Position numbers and translations under genes: made by a program. The notes beneath the pieces were generated by a model. The model searched no databases. It was not told the origin of the DNA and saw only the letters and a list, made by a program, of their open reading frames with translations. This document shows positions 57,901-64,000 of a DNA stretch of 64,000 bases, piece after piece. The DNA comes from Campylobacterales bacterium (GTDB lineage: Bacteria; Campylobacterota; Campylobacteria; Campylobacterales; Sulfurimonadaceae): NCBI GenBank assembly GCA_026390165.1, contig JAPLGM010000016.1:79712-143711 (forward strand), written 5' to 3'. Numbering within the stretch: the stretch's first letter is position 1; the number at the start of each line of letters is the position of its first letter.

Positions 57901-58251
57901 AAAGCGAATGGAGATATAATCTTCGGGACGTGGGCGAACTTTTTGATGCACTTTAGCGATTATCTCTCCGGATACTCCCTCGAAACACTTCAGGATAATA
58001 TAGATAAAGAATCTAACTTTTTGCTTAACTCTGGCGATAAAAAGATGATTGCTATTTTCAAAGTTCTTCAATCCACTATTCGAACGTGGCAAGATAAGGG
58101 TGCAAATAGCAACTCGGAAGAAGAGGAGTTTATTGCATTATGGGAAGAGGAGAAATTCTTTCCCGCGTTAGCATGGTATGGGATCATTAAGGCGCAAACA
58201 TGCTGGATTGAGGGGAATGTCGAGTCGGGGCTGGAATATTTGCATCGATAG
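54934..58251 (+). CDS. Giant hybrid signalling kinase, N-terminal half (Ser/Thr kinase, AAA ATPase, helical repeats)
   Basis: From GTG 54934 (AAAGGGGAG upstream), 1105 residues. A Hanks-type kinase domain (about 1-270) has catalytic H-A-D-I-N-P-K-N near residue 125 and DFG at 146-148. An AAA_16 ATPase (about 300-560) has Walker A VSGVGGVGKTRF (about 323-334) and Walker B IFMDDLHWAD (about 446). A long alpha-solenoid with TPR-like helices runs to the end. The frame stops at TAG 58249-58251, and the same frame continues at once into a GAF-PAS-histidine kinase. Together they match the trifunctional Ser/Thr kinase-ATPase-histidine kinase architecture. Confidence 0.85.
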   Translation: MFSRHYQIIDTLHENVFTVVYRAIRASDEKHVIVKMLKLGEMSEHRISQFMNEQQILSQLKSPNIVKLIEIIAIPSEYLHVFEDIGGNSLYDMLHDYHFSLSEGLNIAIKIVEALKSIHQKHIIHADINPKNIIYNPENKALQIIDFGYSINDNHFKYNSDMNVGTSGNLMYMSPEQTGRTKQRIDLRSDLYSFGMSLYHIFSGRSPFEAKDRYELIHKQIALRPIPIESIIKDFPPVLSSIINRLTSKKPDDRYQSDEALIYDLKYALRTLNKSGAIPYFEIGTRDQPTLRFGEHLFGHEAEIVLLKEAAQKVFSHKRVQLVVSGVGGVGKTRFIEEFLTLLNSGEVRILRGKFEQNRSSHPYLSFKQIFAQLKIMLMQQLKTKKNMELDTRSIEILSHYFPELGDISITKPAAYTTTAEEMRHQLLYALQELLKQIATDSSPLVIFMDDLHWADTASLDLIQKAILQMEIPNLNFIFSYRSDEIDANRMASEIVHKIRQKYSDDVYFFDLTPLSKIDMKTMFQEMLGSKVQNVEVLSGVIHKKTQGNPFYVKTFLYNLIDTQEITYEKGVWRFDLEKIATYSSSVNITGLINAKFSQLCSEEQHYLYYLSLLGSRFDINLTLRMMKGLKYPESMMDKLESKGFIELFIGHYQFLHDVIQQYVMDSIPIVLRETIHRHIGKFLERSYNAGDYDDVISVAMHLNSSFQGGNWERQALKLNIKALFKMFQSGLYPLALEQIRWLDKQGAIEALELLALADQFDFKVLRIKIFYLNTLHQEAESYLQALMNEACNVSEQLICFTLFKDVCVTKGGGFTALILFGNTLLNTLGMVTPNTSIDLKEAVVQLNNFILNHPYAHKTDVISTLPQLTNRVKQRIISILVDYWEAAYYLADIPLMQWAYLTIIKVSFRFGNTSKSTFGYLLYGAQMVSEGRFKEAYLFGEAALKLNHQLRDEAMLPKVHNFMANFISPYTKPITYNLPLYQKSLHQSKANGDIIFGTWANFLMHFSDYLSGYSLETLQDNIDKESNFLLNSGDKKMIAIFKVLQSTIRTWQDKGANSNSEEEEFIALWEEEKFFPALAWYGIIKAQTCWIEGNVESGLEYLHR

Positions 58252-60633
58252 GTGCATACCGATGCAAATGAAGTGATTATGATTCCGAAAATGAGACTGC
58301 ATTTAAAACTCTGTGATACGTATGCCATTTCGTCTCCCAAAGAGTTTAAATTTTGGAAACTATTGATTCGTGCCAAAAAAGCTCAAAATATCAAAAGTTA
58401 TTGGGATGTTGCTAAACTTTATGAGGAGACACTCAACGAAGCACGAAAAATAAACAATCCCTTTGCCATAGCTGCAAGCGCTGTATGTATCGGGCGTTTT
58501 TGGAAAGGAAAGCGGTTCGATGATTTAAGCCGTTTCTATTTTAGCGAAGCCTCAATAGGATTGAACCAGTGGGGTGCATACGCGGCGGCGGAACGGCTCA
58601 AAACAAAAGTGCATTTGAATCGATCGCATCCTATGGAAGAGATGGGTCACTCATCCAACAGCTCACTGCTGCGTTTTGAACCGACCAACTATCGAAGTCT
58701 TCTCAAATCGTTTTACGCATTGTCACAAACGATGGAGAAAAAAGAGTTACTTCAAACCCTTATGCAGACGATTTTGGAAAACGCAACGGCGAGTGAAGCC
58801 GTGATGATTATAAAAGAAGAGGAGACGTTTTACACCAGTGCCCGAATCTATTTTGAAAACGGAAAAATCAATTTGGACCATATAAAGCTGCATGAAACCC
58901 CCTTCCTTCCCCTTCATTTGATTACCCATGCGATTGAAACCAAACACAAAGTGATCCAAAACAGCCCCGCAGAGAGCGGAAGATTTCAACACGACGACTA
59001 TTTTCGCACCCATCATCCTGCATCTTCCATCGCGATTCCGATAGTGATCGAGGGGAGTGTCTGGGGAGTTTTGTATCTCGAAAACGAAGAGGTCTCTACC
59101 CCTTTGGACAGTGATACACTCCAAACCCTTCGACTGCTACTCACACAGGCCATGATTATTTATAAAAATACGCTTCTGTATGAAAGGCTCAAAAGCAATG
59201 AAGAGAAGCTCAATAAAGCGCAGGAAATTTCCCATGTCGGTAGCTGGCAATACGACAGTGTAACCGATGAGATTTTATGGTCGGCAGAGACCTATCGGAT
59301 TTTCGAACTCGAACCGTTTTCGATTTCAATAGATAATAGTTGGTTTTTTGACCATTCGCACCCTGATGATGTTGAGTTAATTCAAAATGCGGTCGAAAGA
59401 GCATTTAGCGGCGAACGTTTTTATGAGGTAACGCACCGAATACTCACCGCAAAAGGGAATATCCGAATCGTTCATCAGCGCGCAGAAGTCTATTGGGAAG
59501 ATGAGCACCAAAAATTTTCCGGTACGATCCAAGACATCACCGAATCCAAACAAACCGAAGAGATGATCGATCGTTTGTCTCAGGTTGTTAACCAAACCCC
59601 CCTTTCTACGATCATTACTGATTCAAAAGGTGTTATCGAATATGCCAATGGCTATGCCTCAAAACTAACGGGCTATTTCAACCATGAGTTAATCGGGAAA
59701 ACAATGCGACTCTTTAAGTCCAGTATTCACCCTCAGGATTTTTATGATGATTTATGGTCCACTATTAACACTAAGCGCTCTTTTTGGCGAGGAACAATCA
59801 TTAATCGGATGAAAAATGGGGATTTACGGGATTGCGCCTCGACGATTTTCCCCATTATTAATGAGCAAAATAAAATTGTTAATTTTGTAACGATCCAAGA
59901 TGATGTTACAGAACGAAACATGAAAGACAGATTGCTTTTGATGCAAACCCGCCAAGCGCAAATGGGGGAAATGCTCAGTATGATCGCCCACCAGTGGCGT
60001 CAGCCGCTGGCGATTATAAGTGCCTTGATGAACCATCAAAAAATCAATATTATCTTAAAGGGTTCCTCTATCGAGGATATTACTGAAAGTTTTGATGCGA
60101 TGGAGATTCAAGTACAGCATCTCTCCCGTACGATTACCGATTTTAAAGATTTTTTTAAACCGGATAAACAAACGGCAAAAACAAAAAGTTCCCTCATTGT
60201 TTCCAAAACGCTACAGCTTATCGAGCATACGCTAATGAACAAAAATATCAATATCGAGGTGAGCCATTCTCATGATAGTGAGTATCAAACGTATGAAAAT
60301 GAACTGATTCAGGTTATGCTCAACTTCATTAAAAATGCGCAGGATGCTTTTGAAGAGAAAGGGGTTGAAAATCCTCTTATTGTAATCCGAAGCAATCAAT
60401 GCGAAGGTTTTGTCATTATTAGTATCGAAGACAATGCAGGGGGAATTGCCCCTGAAATCATCGAGACACTTTTCTTACCGTATACCTCGACCAAAAAAGA
60501 GAATGGAACCGGATTGGGGCTTTATATGAGTAAAATGATTATAGAAGAACATTGCTACGGATCAATAGATGTTGAACATATTGCTGAGGGGGTACGCTTT
60601 AATCTCTCTTTCCCCCTTCAGTATTCCTCATAA
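58252..60633 (+). CDS. Giant hybrid signalling kinase, C-terminal half (GAF, PAS, histidine kinase)
   Basis: 793 residues in the same frame as the preceding gene, separated only by TAG 58249-58251. The first 120 residues continue the helical-repeat region (RLHLKLCDTYAI, EETLNEARKI, ASIGLNQWGAYAAAERLKTKV). Then come a GAF domain (about 145-300), two PAS domains (about 310-440 and 445-560), and a histidine kinase with H-box MIAHQWRQPLAI near residue 576, N-box MLNFIKNAQDAF, G1 EDNAGGIAPEI and GTGLGLYMSK. GTG 58252 has no ribosome site; ATG 58279 is another option. It ends 114 bases before a response regulator gene. Confidence 0.82.
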   Translation: MHTDANEVIMIPKMRLHLKLCDTYAISSPKEFKFWKLLIRAKKAQNIKSYWDVAKLYEETLNEARKINNPFAIAASAVCIGRFWKGKRFDDLSRFYFSEASIGLNQWGAYAAAERLKTKVHLNRSHPMEEMGHSSNSSLLRFEPTNYRSLLKSFYALSQTMEKKELLQTLMQTILENATASEAVMIIKEEETFYTSARIYFENGKINLDHIKLHETPFLPLHLITHAIETKHKVIQNSPAESGRFQHDDYFRTHHPASSIAIPIVIEGSVWGVLYLENEEVSTPLDSDTLQTLRLLLTQAMIIYKNTLLYERLKSNEEKLNKAQEISHVGSWQYDSVTDEILWSAETYRIFELEPFSISIDNSWFFDHSHPDDVELIQNAVERAFSGERFYEVTHRILTAKGNIRIVHQRAEVYWEDEHQKFSGTIQDITESKQTEEMIDRLSQVVNQTPLSTIITDSKGVIEYANGYASKLTGYFNHELIGKTMRLFKSSIHPQDFYDDLWSTINTKRSFWRGTIINRMKNGDLRDCASTIFPIINEQNKIVNFVTIQDDVTERNMKDRLLLMQTRQAQMGEMLSMIAHQWRQPLAIISALMNHQKINIILKGSSIEDITESFDAMEIQVQHLSRTITDFKDFFKPDKQTAKTKSSLIVSKTLQLIEHTLMNKNINIEVSHSHDSEYQTYENELIQVMLNFIKNAQDAFEEKGVENPLIVIRSNQCEGFVIISIEDNAGGIAPEIIETLFLPYTSTKKENGTGLGLYMSKMIIEEHCYGSIDVEHIAEGVRFNLSFPLQYSS

Positions 60634-60747
60634 ATGGAATTTTGATGGAAAATATCTCTCCTGAGACTTTTTTGTGACTTTTTAATATTACACTACCGTA
60701 CGTTCGAAAATGGAATGAAAATTCTAATACATTCTTAATGGTGGGAA

Positions 60748-62175
60748 ATGAAAAATTTAAGACTATTAATCGTCGATGATGTCGAAGATAACCGTTTGGT
60801 TCTCCATGCCATTTGCCGAAAAATGCAAGGGTTTGAGATCAAAGAGGCGGTTGATGGAATCGATGCCATTGCTGTGTGCGAAGAGTGGCATCCTCATATT
60901 ATACTGATGGATGTAATGATGCCAAATCTTGATGGGTTTGAAGCATCCAAAGTGATCAAAAGCCGTTTTCCAGAAACGGTTATTATTATCCTTACGGCTG
61001 TTATTGATCCGAAGATGGAGGCGAATATGTCCTCTATCGGAGTAGCCGCGTATCTACACAAGCCGATTGATAAAGAATTGGTACGGTTTAAAATTCAAAA
61101 CTTCGGTTCGGTACTACGTTTAAAAGAGGGTGATCACGCGAAGCTCTCCACGAAAGAGACACTGAATCCGTTTTGTTCCGATCTCCGTCATTACAAAACG
61201 ATTTTCGATATCAATGACGCGGAGGGGATGATGGATTTCGGGGTATGGATTCTTTCACGATGTACAGAACAAATGCCACTAGCGTATTCAAAAGTAGATC
61301 CCATGATTGAACTTTTTTATGAGTTGATGCGTCAGCGTATTCGGGATAAAGAAGTTGTCAGTATTATATGCGAAGAGAGTTTTGAAGAGATTTTTGTCAC
61401 GATGAAATTTGATAAACCCATCGTGTTGAAACCCAAAACAGAAGAACTTGTTAATGATTTGCAGTCACACTGCATAATTCGTGATAATATTGCGTGTGTC
61501 CGTTTGAATATAAGCGGAGAAAGTATACCAGGTCAATCGAGCTTTGTTACTACGATCAAAAAAATTCCTGTTGAAGAAAAAGTACAAAGTGAGGGAGTAA
61601 CTCAAAAAGAAGTAGAGAGAGAAGAGATTCAAAGCAATAAAGAGGTTCGTACAATTGACGCAAAAGAGCAAGGGTTTCTACGGCAGAGTTTTGTCCATAA
61701 AACAACAGCAATTGATTATGTCACTGAGATCGGAGGTGGTATTATTGATGAGATACATGAGTTAGAAAGTCTGGATGAGGAGTGGCGAGAGCGACTTCAC
61801 GTTCTTGAGCGTGATCCTTCAATTGAGAATATTCGACAATTTGTAGATGGTGTACTCGGTATTTATGTTCGTACGATAAATAACCTATTTGAGTTTACCG
61901 CACTGGCGTATGCCCTATCATCGCTGGGGATATTTATGAAAGAACATGCAGATACTATCATTGCAGATAGTTCCAAGCTGAAAATGTTGGTAATGCTTAC
62001 CGAGTATTTGGGGAGTGATCTTACATCGTGGAGAGAGCATATCTTTTCATTGCAGGATGCGGGAGATATTCACTATCTGGACAGTTCGTTTTTCAGTTCG
62101 TGCATGCAGATAGAGGGAATTATTGGAAATAAGCAACTGGATGTTGATGATGACAACGACATGGAATTTTTTTAA
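60748..62175 (+). CDS. Response regulator with C-terminal domain of unknown type
   Basis: A 475-residue protein. The receiver domain (1-125) has acidic pocket VDDVEDN, phosphoacceptor in LMDVMMPNLDG (about D55), T in ILTAV and K in LHKPID. Residues 130-475 are helical with a charged linker (about 270-310) and no output domain that I recognise. It probably takes phosphate from the hybrid kinase upstream, and could relay it to the CheY-like protein that follows. Confidence 0.85.
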   Translation: MKNLRLLIVDDVEDNRLVLHAICRKMQGFEIKEAVDGIDAIAVCEEWHPHIILMDVMMPNLDGFEASKVIKSRFPETVIIILTAVIDPKMEANMSSIGVAAYLHKPIDKELVRFKIQNFGSVLRLKEGDHAKLSTKETLNPFCSDLRHYKTIFDINDAEGMMDFGVWILSRCTEQMPLAYSKVDPMIELFYELMRQRIRDKEVVSIICEESFEEIFVTMKFDKPIVLKPKTEELVNDLQSHCIIRDNIACVRLNISGESIPGQSSFVTTIKKIPVEEKVQSEGVTQKEVEREEIQSNKEVRTIDAKEQGFLRQSFVHKTTAIDYVTEIGGGIIDEIHELESLDEEWRERLHVLERDPSIENIRQFVDGVLGIYVRTINNLFEFTALAYALSSLGIFMKEHADTIIADSSKLKMLVMLTEYLGSDLTSWREHIFSLQDAGDIHYLDSSFFSSCMQIEGIIGNKQLDVDDDNDMEFF

Positions 62176-62196
62176 TATACAACTAAGGGGTAAAAA

Positions 62197-62583
62197 ATGG
62201 CAAAACGGGTAATTATAGTAGATGATTCTAGAGCGGTGATTGCAACAGCGGAACTGGCATTGGATGGATTGATTAGCAGTGGAGTAATCGAATTCAAATC
62301 GTATTTGAATCCGGAGGAGCTTTTAGGTGCCTTACAATCAGGGGCTGAAAATTTTGATCTTTTGATTAGTGATGTAAATATGCCCCAAATGAACGGATTG
62401 GATTTGGCCCGTGCAATCAAAATGGATGATCGCTACAAAACAAAACCGATCATTGTCCTCACCACAGAGAGTTCCGAGCAGATGAAAATGGCGGGAAAAG
62501 AGATAGGAGTGACAGGATGGATGGTGAAACCGTTTAGTGATGAGAAGCTCGTCAAATCACTAAAAATGGTACTGGGGGTATAA
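62197..62583 (+). CDS. CheY-like response regulator
   Basis: A 128-residue receiver domain without output. VDDSRAVIA, ISDVNMPQMNG (phosphoacceptor D), LTTESS and KPFSDEKL are intact. It lies 21 bases after the large response regulator and 2 bases before cheW. A chemosensory or phosphorelay role is likely. Confidence 0.93.
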   Translation: MAKRVIIVDDSRAVIATAELALDGLISSGVIEFKSYLNPEELLGALQSGAENFDLLISDVNMPQMNGLDLARAIKMDDRYKTKPIIVLTTESSEQMKMAGKEIGVTGWMVKPFSDEKLVKSLKMVLGV

Positions 62584-62585
62584 GC

Positions 62586-63080
62586 ATGGAAAAAAACACT
62601 GCCCAAACACGACGAGAGCGGTATCTGACGTTCTTTTTGGGTGAAGAGCAATACGGTATTGCGATTGATCGGATTAAAGAGATTATCGCAATGATGAAAG
62701 TGACGTATGTCCCGAAAACTCCCGAATACATGAAAGGGGTGATCAACCTGCGCGGTTCTATTATCCCCGTTGTCGATACACGCCTCCGATTCGGGATGCA
62801 GATGCGAGAGGCCAATATGCATACGGCGATCATTATCGTCGAGGTGGAAAAAGTGAACATTGGATTCATTGTCGATCGGGTTGAAGAGGTTGCTTCGATC
62901 GACAGCTCAAACTTGAGTGAACCGCCGAAATTCGGCAGTTCACTTGATACCGACTTTATCTGTTCTATGGCACAGATGGGGGAAAACGTTGTGATGATTT
63001 TGGATGTTTTGAAGCTTTTTGAAGCCGATGAACTGATTAGTCTTGAACAGATACAAAAACAAATAAACGAAGGAGAGTAA
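62586..63080 (+). CDS. cheW: Chemotaxis coupling protein CheW
   Basis: A 164-residue CheW with typical parts RYLTFFLGEEQYGIAIDRIKEII, VPKTPEYMKGVINLRGSIIPVVD, IVEVEKVNIGFIVDRVEEV and VVMILDVLKLF. It couples chemoreceptors to CheA. No cheA is in the window. The chemoreceptor gene starts 2 bases after its stop. Confidence 0.94.
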   Translation: MEKNTAQTRRERYLTFFLGEEQYGIAIDRIKEIIAMMKVTYVPKTPEYMKGVINLRGSIIPVVDTRLRFGMQMREANMHTAIIIVEVEKVNIGFIVDRVEEVASIDSSNLSEPPKFGSSLDTDFICSMAQMGENVVMILDVLKLFEADELISLEQIQKQINEGE

Positions 63081-63082
63081 CG

Positions 63083-64000
63083 ATGAAATGGCTTGATAAT
63101 ATGGTTTTACAAAGTAAGTTGATTTTACTTACTGGGGTTATGATGCTGGCACTGGGATTATTGGGATACATGGGATATAAAGCAACCAGCAGTTGGGAAT
63201 CGGATGTCACCTACATTGGAAGCGGTATCGTCCCTTCTCTTGTCAACTGTGGCACGATGCGCAATGGGGTGCAAATAGTTACGATTCAGATTAACCGCAC
63301 CCGTGGATTACGCGATCACCCACAATTAAAAGATAAAATGGCGGATGCATCTACAGAGATGCAAAAAGGGTTTGACCGCATTGATAAGGGGATGAAGGGA
63401 TATTTGGAAGCACCCTCTACCGAAGATGAAAAAGTGGCGTGGGAAAGTTTTCTACCTGAATATGAACAATGGCGCAAGAAAAGTGAAGTGTTTAAAGTGA
63501 ATGTTATCGACCCCCTTGCCAGAACCGATGATCCTGCTCAGATCGATGCACTGTTTGGTAAAATGACTGCGCATATCGAGAGTAGTTCTATATTGAGTAA
63601 AAGTATGCAAGAGAAGCTCCAAAAAGTGTATGACATTAATAAGAAAAATATAGCAAACGCGAGTGATCGAGCAAAAGAGCAATCTTCTTCGTATAAACAG
63701 ATGTTTATAACCGTCGTTCTCGTATCGTTGATTTTTGCGATTATATTGTCTACCCTCATTATCCGCTCTATCACCCGCGCAATTAGCGAGAGTGTTTCGA
63801 GCATTCGTGATGGCGCCATGCAAATCACATCGGCTTCCGATCAAGTAGCTTCCTCATCCTCATCATTGGCACAAGGGGCGAGTGAACAAGCCTCCAGTGT
63901 CGAAGAGGTCAGTGCGACATTGGAAGAGTCTACCGCCATCAATACCCAAAACACCGACAATGCACGTCAAGCTGACATTTTGGCGAAAAATGCCAACGAT
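63083..64000 (+). CDS. Methyl-accepting chemotaxis protein, N-terminal part (runs off the right edge)
   Basis: ATG 63083, with AGGAG 8 bases upstream, opens a frame of 306 codons to the edge. Membrane helix 1 is about residues 12-32 (LILLTGVMMLALGLLGYMGY), a four-helix-bundle ligand region (4HB_MCP) follows (about 35-205), helix 2 is about 208-230 (FITVVLVSLIFAIILSTLII), then a HAMP-like stretch and the start of the signalling coiled coil (SSSLAQGASEQASSVEEVSA). The conserved hairpin lies beyond the window. It is translated right after cheW. Confidence 0.93.
   Translation, partial: MKWLDNMVLQSKLILLTGVMMLALGLLGYMGYKATSSWESDVTYIGSGIVPSLVNCGTMRNGVQIVTIQINRTRGLRDHPQLKDKMADASTEMQKGFDRIDKGMKGYLEAPSTEDEKVAWESFLPEYEQWRKKSEVFKVNVIDPLARTDDPAQIDALFGKMTAHIESSSILSKSMQEKLQKVYDINKKNIANASDRAKEQSSSYKQMFITVVLVSLIFAIILSTLIIRSITRAISESVSSIRDGAMQITSASDQVASSSSSLAQGASEQASSVEEVSATLEESTAINTQNTDNARQADILAKNAND

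Noticed and set aside
58252..58281. GTG 58252 as a true independent start of a second kinase gene
   Set aside because: It directly follows the TAG, has no Shine-Dalgarno sequence and the protein begins in the middle of a helical repeat; treated as the continuation of one gene, although a restart cannot be excluded.

Overview
The window looks like a chromosomal segment of a free-living Campylobacterota (Epsilonproteobacteria), most like the Sulfurimonas/Sulfuricurvum group. The pointers are AT-rich DNA with dense, overlapping operons, a long-form TrmB, the carboxyspermidine polyamine enzymes (a saccharopine-dehydrogenase-like enzyme plus NspC), a [NiFe]-hydrogenase maturation protease, flagellar and chemotaxis genes, and many c-di-GMP proteins. 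The genus is inferred, because no rRNA or other phylogenetic marker lies in the window.

Layout. 1-846: tail of an Abi-family gene and an Abi/HEPN-like gene. 850-6052: overlapping chain of a tRNA methyltransferase, a YkgJ-type cysteine-cluster protein, a TPR protein, trpC, a SCO1-like copper protein and a membrane chemoreceptor. 6182-10126: a compact four-gene operon with a circularly permuted ATP-grasp, an alpha-E protein, an AstE/aspartoacylase-like metallohydrolase and a second AstE-like protein that has lost the zinc and catalytic residues. 10200-12221: haem-motif sensor with GGDEF and EAL domains. 12255-20692: YqeY-like protein, flgH, then a minus-strand operon rluD / FN3 lipoprotein / trmB / ftsE / ftsX / envC-like, then rodA. 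20730-25507: tRNA with CAT anticodon followed by an eroded island (RHH relic, ATPase, Fic relic, Panacea toxin-antitoxin pair, an orphan membrane protein, a tyrosine-recombinase relic).

25559-41450: DUF4015 glycosidase-like protein, DEAD-box helicase, a second ATPase_2-type protein behind a perfect 16-bp inverted repeat, SlyD, GlyS, an MnmC-like oxidoreductase, envelope proteins, HemH, a HAD phosphatase, a coiled-coil membrane protein, a DUF695/RraB-like protein, an MFS-acyltransferase fusion and DgkA. 41517-53434: polyamine genes (41517 and 46296) around an EAL/HDOD protein, an AMMECR1/Memo pair and a Tat-exported M15 peptidase, then a minus-strand operon hyaD-like / tgt / pdxJ / pdxA / PilZ / coiled-coil.

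53904-64000: a signalling block with a diguanylate cyclase, a tiny helix-turn-helix protein, a giant Ser/Thr kinase-ATPase-histidine kinase split by one in-frame TAG codon, two response regulators, CheW and the start of a chemoreceptor. The arrangement suggests one signalling locus linking a cytoplasmic hybrid kinase to response regulators and a chemosensory array.

The strongest leads are the split giant kinase (54934-60633), the ATP-grasp/alpha-E operon with an active and a dead hydrolase (6182-10126), the Panacea pair inside the tRNA-linked island (22750-23750), and the 16-bp palindrome before the ATPase at 28490.
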